A stretch of 64,000 nt of DNA, taken from positions 1-64,000 of the forward strand of contig JAOIVW010000005.1 of the NCBI GenBank assembly GCA_028224375.1, given 5' to 3'. The notes under the pieces are model-generated. The model did no database searches and was not told the origin of the DNA. It worked only from the letters and a program-made list of their open reading frames with translations. A program made the translations under genes and the position numbers. The stretch comes from Hellea sp. (GTDB lineage: Bacteria; Pseudomonadota; Alphaproteobacteria; Caulobacterales; Maricaulaceae). Position 1 is the first letter of the stretch. Every line of letters begins with the position of its first letter. Below are positions 27,663-36,773 of this stretch, in pieces.

Positions 27663-28298
27663 ATGATTTCTTTCCTAAAAACGCGCAAGATTGAGATATC
27701 GAGTTTTTTATTCTCATGTGTGATTTTCTCGGCCATGCTGTTAGTTGTTACGCCTATTGAAGCGGTCCTAATAAGTTTTTCTCTCAGCAGTCTTCTTTAC
27801 ATGGGACTGGTTTTAAAAGCGTTGGTTCCGCTTGACCATGAAGCCTTATCTAAACAGGTAACGCTCTTTGATCACGGGCACCACACTGTTATGGCTCTGG
27901 CTTGGGCTGCGATATTAGGCGTCTTCGTCGCCATTTGTGCTTTTATGACAGGCGGGAAGACGTCTAATCTTGAGATTGTTATTGCCATCTCGGCCATCAC
28001 CATTGCATGGATTTTACTGCACTTTATTGGAGCGATACACTACACCCATATTCAATATGGCGGTGATGGACCAGATAAGCGTGGATTAAAATTTCCTGGT
28101 AAGGCCCCCGGTATTTTTGTCGATATGCTGTATTTCTCATTTACCGTGGGTGTAACATTTGCAACATCTGATGTCGACGTAACATCTTCGCAAATGCGAA
28201 TGGTCGTTTTGATTCACGCCGTTGCCTCATTTCTATTTAATCTATTTATATTTGCTATAGCTGTCGCTGCTATTGGCAGTCTTTTGGGTTTTACCTAA
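27663..28298 (+). CDS. DUF1345 membrane protein
   Basis: About 211 residues with five predicted transmembrane helices. The motif DMLYFSFTVGVTFATSDVDV near residue 160 is the signature of DUF1345. ATG 27663 or the GTG just before it may be the start; no strong ribosome site is seen. The family is uncharacterised. It is downstream of the OsmC fusion with a 60-base gap, so read-through is possible. Confidence 0.8.
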   Translation: MISFLKTRKIEISSFLFSCVIFSAMLLVVTPIEAVLISFSLSSLLYMGLVLKALVPLDHEALSKQVTLFDHGHHTVMALAWAAILGVFVAICAFMTGGKTSNLEIVIAISAITIAWILLHFIGAIHYTHIQYGGDGPDKRGLKFPGKAPGIFVDMLYFSFTVGVTFATSDVDVTSSQMRMVVLIHAVASFLFNLFIFAIAVAAIGSLLGFT

Positions 28299-28321
28299 GT
28301 GCCAATGCCTGAGGGTAGAAT

Positions 28322-29230
28322 TTAAGCTATATTGCCCGCGACGTCCCTCAATATCCCTCGGAGCCATGTTGTTGCCGGATGATGGCCCAGACGAGAATGC
28401 CAAATCATATTCAGCGATTGCATATTAAACGGCGCGGTGAGCGGGCAATCTAAGACCGTCGTGCCGGCTGTCTCCGACATAATTCGGCCAATGCTTTTAG
28501 GGCATGTCAGGACAAGATCTGTGGTTTCTAAAATCAAGGCCGTCGGCCCATAAGTTGGCATAACCAGAGCGATGTGCCTCTTAAGCCCTAACTCAGTCAA
28601 TGCGGTGTCCGCCCACCCTGTGGCATCACCTTTGGGGTTTATGACCAGGTGCTCTTCGCCTGCATAAGCCTCCGATGAAATGGGTTGATTAGCTAAAGGG
28701 TGACCGCTGCGCACTACACACACCCAATCTTCTTCAATCAAGGTTTCTGAGATGAACCGCTCTGGTGGAGCATCCCAATTTAGTAGAGCGATATCAGTTT
28801 CCTGCGTGTCCAGATATTCTCCAGGGAATAGACTAGGCTTTATAACCCGGATAGTTACACCAGGGGCTTCTTGTCTTATTTTTTCAAGCAAAGGCGGAAA
28901 AATTGTGAGCGTAGCATAATCAAGCGTTGCGATTGTGAAGGCGCGCGTGGAGGTCGAGGGATCAAATGCGGCCCCGTCTAAGGCGGTTTCGATTTCGCTG
29001 AGTGCTAGACTAACGGGGCCGCTGAGTTCCAGCGCCCAAGCTGTTGGCTTCATGCCATCTGGTGAGCGGATAAATAATTCGTCTTTCAAACGGTCTCGCA
29101 GGCGCGTCAATGCATTTGAAAAGGCGGGTTGAGACAAGCCTATTGACTGAGCAGCGCGCGTAACATGGCGCTCACGCATCAAGGCATCGAAGACAACTAG
29201 GAGGTTCAAATCAAGGCTGCGTAAATTCAT
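28322..29230 (-). CDS. LysR family transcriptional regulator
   Basis: About 302 residues from ATG 29230, where MNLRSLDLNLLVVFDALM begins the winged helix; a longer start at 29269 adds an unlikely leader. The helix-turn-helix covers HVTRAAQSIGLSQPAFSNAL with RLRDRLKDELFIR. The C-terminal periplasmic-binding-protein fold senses an effector. It is divergent from the exported-protein/msrB/nrtS genes, whose promoter region contains an inverted repeat, so those are the likely targets. NodD/LinR-type relatives respond to small aromatic ligands, but the ligand here is unknown. Confidence 0.9.
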   Translation of the reverse strand: MNLRSLDLNLLVVFDALMRERHVTRAAQSIGLSQPAFSNALTRLRDRLKDELFIRSPDGMKPTAWALELSGPVSLALSEIETALDGAAFDPSTSTRAFTIATLDYATLTIFPPLLEKIRQEAPGVTIRVIKPSLFPGEYLDTQETDIALLNWDAPPERFISETLIEEDWVCVVRSGHPLANQPISSEAYAGEEHLVINPKGDATGWADTALTELGLKRHIALVMPTYGPTALILETTDLVLTCPKSIGRIMSETAGTTVLDCPLTAPFNMQSLNMIWHSRLGHHPATTWLRGILRDVAGNIA

Positions 29231-29254
29231 GTTATGAATATAGACTATTCTATC

Positions 29255-29275
29255 ATTCAATTTCAACATGTGAAT
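29255..29275. promoter_or_regulatory. Candidate LysR operator
   Basis: ATTCA and TGAAT arms separated by 11 bases in the space between the divergent LysR gene and 29342. This fits the size and symmetry of a LysR box. No binding evidence exists. Confidence 0.5.
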
Positions 29276-29341
29276 TTTATTTTGTACATAGAATTTAAGA
29301 CAACGCTCTTAGGAGCAAACCTTAACTAAAGAGATTATCTC

Positions 29342-29809
29342 ATGACTAAATTGACCAAAACTCTAAGCGCAGCCGTCATCTTAGCTTCCATAGGTTTCGG
29401 GAGCGCCGCGAATGCTCAAACCGTTCAAATGCCGTCAGCGGCCGTTGCGCCAACGCATTCATGGGCCTTAAAAGACACGGCCGCCGGGGCGCATACGCCC
29501 CTCCAAAACTATAGCGCTGAGCAGACGTCTCAGGACAATCAATTTACACCTTGGACGAATAAAAACCCTGATTTTACCTCTAAAATAAACACCAAGACAT
29601 ACTCCAAATTTAACGTCAAAGATTTCAAATATCCTGTGCTAGGGCCCGTTAATTTCGCGGTTCAGGAAGATTACTCAGACGTTTTCATCTCCAACAATAC
29701 GAGTAATGCTGGTAATGTTGTCTATCAAGCGCCTGATAATGGTGTATATAATCAAAACTCTTACCAGCTTGCGACAACCGCAACGGCGCAGGTTAAACTT
29801 AGATTTTAA
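29342..29809 (+). CDS. Exported protein of unknown function
   Basis: 155 residues. KLTKTLSAAVILASIGFGSA then ANA gives a Sec signal peptide with cleavage near residue 26. The mature part is Asn-, Thr- and Tyr-rich (YSAEQTSQDNQF, DNGVYNQNSYQL), has no cysteine and ends in KLRF, a terminal phenylalanine like that of outer-membrane proteins, though it is too short for a normal barrel. It is divergent from LysR and followed 34 bases later by an MsrB-like gene. Function not recognised. Confidence 0.65.
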   Translation: MTKLTKTLSAAVILASIGFGSAANAQTVQMPSAAVAPTHSWALKDTAAGAHTPLQNYSAEQTSQDNQFTPWTNKNPDFTSKINTKTYSKFNVKDFKYPVLGPVNFAVQEDYSDVFISNNTSNAGNVVYQAPDNGVYNQNSYQLATTATAQVKLRF

Positions 29810-29842
29810 GTTAGCAGACATAACATCGATTGGGAGTATAAT

Positions 29843-30391
29843 ATGTCCACCTCATTCTCACGGCGCTCGGTTCTTGCGAGTTCATTGGTTGTTGCGACGA
29901 CTGGCCTGACAGCAAAAGCTGCCGCTCAGGATTTGCAAACATCACAACCGAACAGATCTTCAGATGTTGCGCCTAAAGAGGCTGATTTTGTATATAGCTA
30001 TAGAAGAACGCAGGCCCAGTGGAGGGAGCAACTCTCTGGCATCGAATATGTAATTCTACGTGAAGGTGAGACTGAACCTAAGAAGTTCAGCCCTTTATGG
30101 GAAGAAATGCGCGAAGGCACCTATCGCTGCAAGGGGTGCGACCTTCTCATTTATACATCGGATTATAAAGTAAAGCTCAATAAAGGCTGGACGTTTTTTA
30201 GACAAAGTGAACCTGATAGTGTCCTGATGGGCATAGATTTAGTCACAGAATATGGCGGCAAAGAAAAGAACGGTTCGGCCATAGAAGTTCATTGCCGTCG
30301 ATGCGGTAGTCATTTTGGTCATATGCTCTATATAAAACGCGAAATTCTTCATTGCATTAATGGCACATCATTAAGTTTTCAGGCGGCTTAG
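29843..30391 (+). CDS. Exported MsrB-like methionine-R-sulfoxide reductase
   Basis: 182 residues. FSRRSVLASSLVVATTGLTA has an arginine pair before a hydrophobic stretch, like a twin-arginine signal. Zinc pairs are CKGC and CRRC. The segment GWTFFRQSEP corresponds to GWPSF in other MsrB proteins. HCRRCGSHFGHML and LHCINGTSLSF hold the catalytic cysteine C171. The usual DGP-TG piece before the cysteine is shortened. It should reduce methionine-R-sulfoxide in periplasmic proteins. Its electron donor is not shown by neighbours. Confidence 0.82.
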   Translation: MSTSFSRRSVLASSLVVATTGLTAKAAAQDLQTSQPNRSSDVAPKEADFVYSYRRTQAQWREQLSGIEYVILREGETEPKKFSPLWEEMREGTYRCKGCDLLIYTSDYKVKLNKGWTFFRQSEPDSVLMGIDLVTEYGGKEKNGSAIEVHCRRCGSHFGHMLYIKREILHCINGTSLSFQAA

Positions 30392-30422
30392 GCTTCGTCA
30401 AATTTATTATTGAGGGTTTAAC

Positions 30423-30665
30423 ATGACAGATGGAATCATTAGTTTTCGACAAGCTCTCTTTATGCCGACGACCATTAAGCGAGGCTTGAAGGTCGCATTG
30501 ATAGTCGGCACACTGCTTATTTTTATCAATCACACCCAGCAAATCCTAAACCGGCAATGGCCGGCGCTGTGGGAAATATTGCTAACATATCTCGTCCCTT
30601 ATTCGGTTTCGTCTCATGCAACGGCCGCCAATATTTCAGAGTTTTCCAAAAATAAGGTTCTGTAA
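30423..30665 (+). CDS. NrtS-like small nitrate/nitrite transporter
   Basis: 80 residues with two hydrophobic helices. VALIVGTLLIFINHTQQIL and EILLTYLVPYSVSSHAT are the core of the NrtS family, small membrane proteins linked to nitrate/nitrite uptake. GAGGG lies upstream of the ATG. It follows the msrB-like gene by 31 bases, so it is likely in the same transcript. The nitrate function comes from a few characterised relatives and should be held loosely; no nitrate reductase is in the window. Confidence 0.72.
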   Translation: MTDGIISFRQALFMPTTIKRGLKVALIVGTLLIFINHTQQILNRQWPALWEILLTYLVPYSVSSHATAANISEFSKNKVL

Positions 30666-30673
30666 GTTTAATT

Positions 30674-30853
30674 GAACCAGATATGTGTCATGAAAAAAAT
30701 TATATCTATGATACTTACGGCATTTCCTCAATTACCTATGAAGTCGGCGATGAAACACCCCGTAGTGCTATTGAAAGCTCTGCTATAGTTTTCGCAGAAG
30801 AGATGATGAGCTTGTTGCTGCGCCACAAGACTGGGACAAAAAATGCTCAATAA
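30674..30853 (+). pseudogene. 3' remnant of an M14 zinc carboxypeptidase
   Basis: The frame reads CHEKNYIYDTYGISSITYEV followed by GDETPRS and FAEEMMSLLL, ending at TAA 30851-30853. ITYEVGDET is the catalytic-glutamate region and tail of M14 carboxypeptidases. The HxxE zinc site and the rest of the domain are missing. The stop overlaps the start of the following symporter gene by 11 bases, an arrangement the intact gene may also have had. Confidence 0.7.
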
Positions 30854-32045
30854 ACTAATAGCTCTAGGTCTGTTTTTAGGCCTGCTAGTAGGGTTAGGCG
30901 CTGCAGCTACGGGCAATCCTATCCTTCATGCGATTGCGCGCGAATCCGCGCCGCTCGGAAAGCTGTTTATCAATGCAGTCAAAATGATTGTTATCCCTCT
31001 TGTGGTGTCAGTCATTTTTGCCAGCGTCGCGCGCTTGGGCGATATCCGCAAACTCGGGAAAATAGGCGGCATGACCTTAGCCTTTTATTGGGTCACGCTC
31101 ATCCCTGCAATTATTTTGGGTATGGCGGTGATGGCGTTTGGGCTGCGCTTTACGCCGGACATCAACATGCCAGATGTAGAGGCCGCCTCAATTCCCAAGC
31201 TTCAGAGTATAACAGACTTCATCATAAGCCTGGTGCCGCCTAACCCTTTTGCAGCAGCGGCTGACGGCGCGATTTTACCGCTCATTGTCTTCACGGCTTT
31301 ATTCGCTGCCGCTGCGGGAACGCTGGAGACAGAGCGCCGAGAGCGCATGATTACAGCCGCAGAGGATGTGAGCGAAACACTTATCAAACTCGTCTGGTGG
31401 ATTCTCTATACGGCGCCTATCGGGATTTTCGGGCTCATCGCGCCCGCTACAGCATTGCTGGGATGGGGCCTTATTCAAAGCTTAGGCGTATTTATCCTCT
31501 GTGTATTTATTGCGCTCATCATTTTTGTCGCCTTAATATATCTCCCGATTTTATTTTTCGCCGCAAAGATGGGGCCTAAAAGGTTTTTCAAAGGCAGTAT
31601 GGGCGCGGCCTCTGTGGCCTTTTCGACGACAAGCACCGCCGCTGCTATTCCAGTGTCTCTGGAAGAGACGACAAAAAACCTTGGCGTATCGGAAAATATT
31701 GCAGAGCTACTCATACCTTTAGGAGCCTCAATGTACCGTCCGGGGAGCGCCCTGTTCCAAGGCGCGGCGATTGTCTTTCTCGCGCATATCTACAATGTCC
31801 CAGTCGCATTAGGGACGGCCGGCGCCGTTATATTTGCAACATTCTTAGTCTCGCTCACAGTTGCGCCTGTTCCGTCATCCGGCGTCGTAACAATGGCTCC
31901 GGCGCTCGACGCCATTGGTGTGCCCGTCGCAGGCCTCGCCTTTATGCTGGGCATAGACAGAATTCCCGACATGATGCGCTCTTGCGTAAATGTGCTAGGA
32001 CAAATTACAGCAGCCGTCTTGATTGATAAAAACCAAATGCAATGA
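30843..32045 (+). CDS. Dicarboxylate/amino acid:cation symporter (DAACS)
   Basis: 400 residues, multi-helix. The family core is visible: SAPLGKLFINAVKMIVIPLV, the serine-rich loop SVAFSTTSTAAAIPVS (hairpin 1), GASMYRPGSALFQGAA and SSGVVTMAPALDAIGVP (hairpin 2). Members import glutamate, aspartate or C4-dicarboxylates with sodium or protons. The normal NMDGT motif is replaced by SMYRPGSA, so the substrate or coupling ion may differ from GltP. Start ATG lies inside the end of the peptidase remnant. Confidence 0.88.
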   Translation: MLNKLIALGLFLGLLVGLGAAATGNPILHAIARESAPLGKLFINAVKMIVIPLVVSVIFASVARLGDIRKLGKIGGMTLAFYWVTLIPAIILGMAVMAFGLRFTPDINMPDVEAASIPKLQSITDFIISLVPPNPFAAAADGAILPLIVFTALFAAAAGTLETERRERMITAAEDVSETLIKLVWWILYTAPIGIFGLIAPATALLGWGLIQSLGVFILCVFIALIIFVALIYLPILFFAAKMGPKRFFKGSMGAASVAFSTTSTAAAIPVSLEETTKNLGVSENIAELLIPLGASMYRPGSALFQGAAIVFLAHIYNVPVALGTAGAVIFATFLVSLTVAPVPSSGVVTMAPALDAIGVPVAGLAFMLGIDRIPDMMRSCVNVLGQITAAVLIDKNQMQ

Positions 32046-32394
32046 CAGCTCTGTAGAGTTAGTTCTGCGCAAGTTACCTGGGTGACTTCTGACGTGTTGC
32101 GAAAACCGCTCGGCTAACGTCTCCTTTGAGGATCATCGTGACTTCAGGCCGGGGAGGCTTAGCGGACATCCTGCGGATGTCATGATGTGCCTGTTTGAGG
32201 TGCTGTTATTGCCAAGTCTCACTTTCAGGGGTGTATACCTTTAGTATTCAGGGGCACGTAAGGTTACCAATGTCTAATATGTCGCGACAGATATAGCATT
32301 GCGATTATATGTCACCGTCTTTAGAACGAAAATAAATTCAAGGTGCTTTTCAGACCGTCTTTCAGGCTCTGGTAAGTCTCAAAAGTTTATAATT
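32046..32394. other. Intergenic region before the RND operon
   Basis: 349 bases without a credible gene. A perfect 7-bp hairpin (GACATCC, loop TGC, GGATGTC) lies at 32165-32181 without a T-run. No TetR or two-component regulator for the efflux genes is present beside them. The RND promoter is probably here but was not assigned. Confidence 0.55.
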
Positions 32395-33573
32395 ATGAAT
32401 TCTAAAATTGCCCTATTTTTCGCATGCGCTTTACTCCTCCTCACCGGGTGTAGCGGTAATTCATCAGATAAGGCGCAAAGCGCTGAAAAACCTCAGGCGC
32501 AAGCCGTTGCTGTTCAAACGCAAACAGCTAAAATTAAAATAGTCGAAATATGGGATGAGTATATCGGCCGCTTCACCGCGATAGATAACGTTGATTTAAG
32601 GCCCCGCGTATCGGGCTATATCGAAAAAGTTCACTTTGATGACGGCCAAACCGTAAAAGAAGGACAGCTCCTTTTTTCCATTGATGCTCGCCCCTTTAAA
32701 GCCGCTTATGACAAAGCGGATGCGGACGTGAAAAGTGCTGAAACTCAAGTGGCTCTGACGGCGGTCGAACTGGAGCGCTCCGCGACACTGCTAAAGGCGC
32801 GCGCGGGGAGCCAGGAAGAATATGACCAATCTCTTGCCGCGAAACGGGCCGCAGAAGCCTCTCTGGACGCCGCCAAAGCCACGCGCCAAGAATTCGCGCT
32901 TGATTTGGAATTTACAAAAGTTACAGCCCCCATCTCCGGGCGTATCAGTGATGCCCGTCTTCGGCAGGGCAATTTCGTAGCGTCAGGCGAAACGCTTTTA
33001 ACAACGATTGTGTCTGTTGATCCTATTCATTTTAGCTTCTCCGGCACGGAGCAACAGTTTTTGAACTATCTGGAATTAGACCGCGAAGGTGTTCGCGGTA
33101 GCTCTATCGACACGCCTAATCCTGTGCGCATCCAGCTTGCCAACCAGAAGGATAAAAACCTCTTTCCCATTCAAGGCCGCATGAGTTTTATAGATAACAC
33201 AGTTGATGTCAGCACCTCCACCATTCGGGCCACGGCTTTGGTCGACAACCCTGACGGAGAACTTTCTCCAGGACTTTTTGGTCGATTGGAATTGTTTGAA
33301 CAAGAGACAGAGGTCTTGATTGTTCCCGATACTCTCATTCAATTTGATCAATCCCGCCGCTTTGTCTGGACGATTGATGAAGAGTCCAAAGCCAAGCAAA
33401 CGACAGTTGAACTGGGCCGAAATTTAGGTGAGGGACAACGCCAGATATTATCGGGCCTTAAAGACGGCGATGAAATTATCTCGGGTAAGTTCTTCCTCTT
33501 AAGACCGGGAATGCTCGTAAAAAAAGCGAGCTCAGAGGCCGCCTCATCTGAGACGCCTTCGGGCCAGAAATAA
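32395..33573 (+). CDS. RND efflux periplasmic adaptor lipoprotein
   Basis: About 392 residues from ATG 32395, chosen for the lipoprotein signal FACALLLLTGCSG. The adaptor (membrane fusion) layout is seen: two beta-barrel/lipoyl halves (RVSGYIEKVHFDDGQTVKEG and VTAPISGRIS), a long alpha-hairpin around residues 100-170 and a membrane-proximal tail. It joins the inner-membrane pump and outer-membrane channel encoded directly downstream. The stop overlaps the pump start (TAATG). Similar to the MexE/AcrA group. Confidence 0.92.
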   Translation: MNSKIALFFACALLLLTGCSGNSSDKAQSAEKPQAQAVAVQTQTAKIKIVEIWDEYIGRFTAIDNVDLRPRVSGYIEKVHFDDGQTVKEGQLLFSIDARPFKAAYDKADADVKSAETQVALTAVELERSATLLKARAGSQEEYDQSLAAKRAAEASLDAAKATRQEFALDLEFTKVTAPISGRISDARLRQGNFVASGETLLTTIVSVDPIHFSFSGTEQQFLNYLELDREGVRGSSIDTPNPVRIQLANQKDKNLFPIQGRMSFIDNTVDVSTSTIRATALVDNPDGELSPGLFGRLELFEQETEVLIVPDTLIQFDQSRRFVWTIDEESKAKQTTVELGRNLGEGQRQILSGLKDGDEIISGKFFLLRPGMLVKKASSEAASSETPSGQK

Positions 33574-36500
33574 TGCGTTTTTCCCGTTTCTTTATTGATC
33601 GGCCAATATTCGCGTCGGTCATTTCAATTCTTATCGTTCTTATCGGGATTGTGTCCTATATCGGCCTGCCTGTCTCTCAATATCCGGCGATTGTTCCTCC
33701 TTCCGTGCAGATTACCGCCACCTATCCAGGGGCTTCGGCGAAAACAATTGCGGACACCGTCGCCACGCCGATTGAACAAGAAGTCAATGGCGTTGAAGGC
33801 ATGCTCTATATGACGTCCCAATCCACGGCGGATGGCGGGCTCTCCATTACAGTCACATTTGAGACGGGAACGGATGTCGATACGGCGCAGGTCCTGGTTC
33901 AAAACCGTGTGGCACGGGCCGAGCCAAGATTACCTGAAGTCGTCAGAAATCTCGGCGTTGTCACGCAAAAATCCTCGCCCGACTTCCTGATGGTCATCCA
34001 CATGATCTCGCCGGATAATATTTACGATCAGCTTTACATCTCAAATTATGCTTCACTGCAGGTTAAAGACCAGATTTCGAGGGTGGAAGGCGTCGGCCTT
34101 GTCCGAGTCGTTGGCGCGCGTGATTATTCAATGCGAATTTGGATTGATACGGAACGGGCGGCAGAACTTGATTTAACGGCCAGCGAAATCGTTGCCGCCC
34201 TTCGCGCGCAAAACATCCAAGTCGCCTCGGGAACTGTCAACCAGTCGCCGGTGCCGTCGCAAAATGCATTTGAACTTTCCGTCCAAACACAGGGACGTTT
34301 ATCTGCGCCTGAGCAGTTTGAGAATATTGTTCTGCGCGGCTCACCTAACGGCGAAGGCGGTGTTGTTCGCGTGCGCGATGTGGCCCGCGCTGAACTGGGC
34401 GCGCAGAGCTATTCGACTAATGCCTATATGGACGGCCAACCAGCTGTTGCTATGCCTGTTTTGCAGCTTCCTGGCTCCAACGCCTTGGAGACGGCGGATA
34501 ACGTCTTGAACTTATTAGAAGAGCTTTCCGCCGATTTTCCGGAAGGCCTTGAATATCGCGTTATTTACAATCCGACTACAATTGTCGCGGAGTCCGTTGC
34601 CAAGGTTTACCGCACTCTATTCGAAGCCACGCTTTTGGTTGTGCTGGTGATTTTCATTTTCCTTCAAAACTTAAGAGCCTCAATCATTCCGGTCCTCGCT
34701 ATTCCGATATCCTTGGTTGGAACATTTTTTGTGATGCAAATATTTGGGTTCTCGCTGAACAACCTGTCTTTATTTGGACTCGTTCTCGCAATTGGTATTG
34801 TGGTTGATGATGCGATTGTCGTTGTTGAAAATGTAGAACGGCAAATCGAGAACGGCCTTAGTTCTCAAGAGGCCGCCTATAGCTCTATGGATGAAGTTTC
34901 AGGGGCGCTTATCGCAACATCCCTTGTGCTTTTGGCTGTGTTTATTCCCACCGCTTTCGTGGCAGGTATTACAGGCGCGTTCTATCAACAATTTGCTGTC
35001 ACGATTGCGACGGCAACCGTCGTCTCCACTATCGTTTCTCTTACGCTAAGTCCTGCTTTGTGCCGTGTGCTGCTAAAACCAACATCAGATACAGACCGCG
35101 TTCCGTTTTGGAAAAAGCCTACGCGAGCGGTCTTTGGCATTTTCAATAAAGGCTTTGACCGTCTCACCTCGCTTTATGGGCGATTGGTGACGCGTTTGGT
35201 GCGCGCTACTGGACTTGTTATGCTTATCTTTGTCGGCTTGCTATTCCTGACAGGTTACCAATTCACGCGTGTTCCCTCGGGTTTTATTCCCGCCCAAGAC
35301 CAAGGCTATTTAATATCCGCCGTGTCGCTCCCGCAAGGCGCCGCGCTAGACCGCACGGATGAGATTATTCGCCAAATGGGTGACATTGCGCGGGCAGATC
35401 CTGATGTCGCCCATGTTGCGCAATTCGCGGGCTTTAACGGTGCCAATTTCACCAGCGCCTCCAATGCCGGCGGGATGTTCATCATCCTTGAGGACTTTGC
35501 GAAACGCGATAATTACAAAGTCGTGCAAAAGCGCCTTAATGCGGAGATGGCGAAAAATATCGATGCAGGCCGCGTGCTTGTTATTATCCCGCCGCCCGTT
35601 CGGGGTGTGGGTAACGGCTCAGGCTTTAAAATGATGGTGCAAGACCGCGCGGGCCTTGGCTTGCCCGCTCTGCAAAAGGCGGCAAGGGATTTGATGATTG
35701 CCGCCAATCAAGACCCGATGCTGGAAAACACCTTCACATTATTCGAAGTCGATACGCCGCAAATTTACTTGGATATAGACCGACAAAAAGCTGAGCTTAT
35801 GGGGGTGCCTGTCAGCAATATTTTTGACGCGCTTGAGATTTATTTGGGATCAGCTTTTATCAATGACTTTAATTATCTAGGCCGGACCTTCCAAGTTACA
35901 GCGCAAGCCGATGCCCAGTTCCGTGACGATTTGGAAGATTTGGCTCTGTATAATACCCGTAATCAACTGGGCCAGATGGTCCCTATGGGCACTTTAGCAG
36001 AAGTTCAAAACATCACGGGCTCCAGCCGTGTGCAGCGTTATAATTTATTCCCAGCGGCTGCCGTTCAAGGGCAGCCCGCAGACGGGGTCTCAACTGGCGA
36101 AGCTTTGACGCGCATGGAGGAGCTTGCTGCTGAAGTCCTCCCCCAAGGCATGGATTTCGAGTGGACGGAACTTGCCTATCAACAACGGCAAACGGGCAAT
36201 ACGGCAGGCTTAATTTTTGTTCTATCTGTAGTCTTTGTTTTTCTTGTTTTAGCGGCGCAATATGAAAGCCTGACTTTGCCGCTATCCGTCATTTTAATTG
36301 TACCGATGACCATTTTGTTCGGCATTACGGGAACCGCCATTGCAGGACTATCCAACAATATTTTGACTCAAATCGGGTTTATTGTGCTAATCGCATTGGC
36401 CGCGAAAAATGCTATTTTGATTGTCGAATTTGCGCGGCAAATTGAAGATACAGGAAAAACGAGATTTCAAGCGGCTATTGAAGCTGCGAGCTTGCGCTTG

Positions 36501-36773
36501 CGTCCCATTTTGATGACCTCGCTCGCCTTTATCCTCGGCGTTGTGCCGCTCGTTCTTGCTAAAGGCGCGGGAGCAGAAATGCGGGTTTCCTTAGGCGTTG
36601 TTGTCTTCTCTGGTATGATCGGTGTCACCTTTTTTGGGTTGCTGCTTACACCAGTTTTCTACGTGTTGGCGCGCTGGCCACACCGCAAGACAGAGCTCGA
36701 AAAAGAAGTTGCAGCAAAAGAGAAATCAGCAAAGCCCAAAAGGCCCACTGCGCCTGAAGGAGCGAGGTCATGA
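33573..36773 (+). CDS. RND multidrug efflux permease (HAE-1 type)
   Basis: 1066 residues, close to AcrB/MexF. Proton-relay motifs: GIVVDDAIVVVENVER in TM4 (two aspartates) and the lysine of AAKNAILIVEFA in TM10. FFIDRPIFASVISILIVLIG begins TM1. Two large periplasmic loops are present. It exports hydrophobic drugs, solvents or signals by proton antiport. The IMISPDN-like stretch HMISPDNIYDQLYISNYA resembles the MexF/BpeF branch. The stop overlaps the outer-membrane gene by four bases. Confidence 0.95.
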   Translation: MRFSRFFIDRPIFASVISILIVLIGIVSYIGLPVSQYPAIVPPSVQITATYPGASAKTIADTVATPIEQEVNGVEGMLYMTSQSTADGGLSITVTFETGTDVDTAQVLVQNRVARAEPRLPEVVRNLGVVTQKSSPDFLMVIHMISPDNIYDQLYISNYASLQVKDQISRVEGVGLVRVVGARDYSMRIWIDTERAAELDLTASEIVAALRAQNIQVASGTVNQSPVPSQNAFELSVQTQGRLSAPEQFENIVLRGSPNGEGGVVRVRDVARAELGAQSYSTNAYMDGQPAVAMPVLQLPGSNALETADNVLNLLEELSADFPEGLEYRVIYNPTTIVAESVAKVYRTLFEATLLVVLVIFIFLQNLRASIIPVLAIPISLVGTFFVMQIFGFSLNNLSLFGLVLAIGIVVDDAIVVVENVERQIENGLSSQEAAYSSMDEVSGALIATSLVLLAVFIPTAFVAGITGAFYQQFAVTIATATVVSTIVSLTLSPALCRVLLKPTSDTDRVPFWKKPTRAVFGIFNKGFDRLTSLYGRLVTRLVRATGLVMLIFVGLLFLTGYQFTRVPSGFIPAQDQGYLISAVSLPQGAALDRTDEIIRQMGDIARADPDVAHVAQFAGFNGANFTSASNAGGMFIILEDFAKRDNYKVVQKRLNAEMAKNIDAGRVLVIIPPPVRGVGNGSGFKMMVQDRAGLGLPALQKAARDLMIAANQDPMLENTFTLFEVDTPQIYLDIDRQKAELMGVPVSNIFDALEIYLGSAFINDFNYLGRTFQVTAQADAQFRDDLEDLALYNTRNQLGQMVPMGTLAEVQNITGSSRVQRYNLFPAAAVQGQPADGVSTGEALTRMEELAAEVLPQGMDFEWTELAYQQRQTGNTAGLIFVLSVVFVFLVLAAQYESLTLPLSVILIVPMTILFGITGTAIAGLSNNILTQIGFIVLIALAAKNAILIVEFARQIEDTGKTRFQAAIEAASLRLRPILMTSLAFILGVVPLVLAKGAGAEMRVSLGVVVFSGMIGVTFFGLLLTPVFYVLARWPHRKTELEKEVAAKEKSAKPKRPTAPEGARS

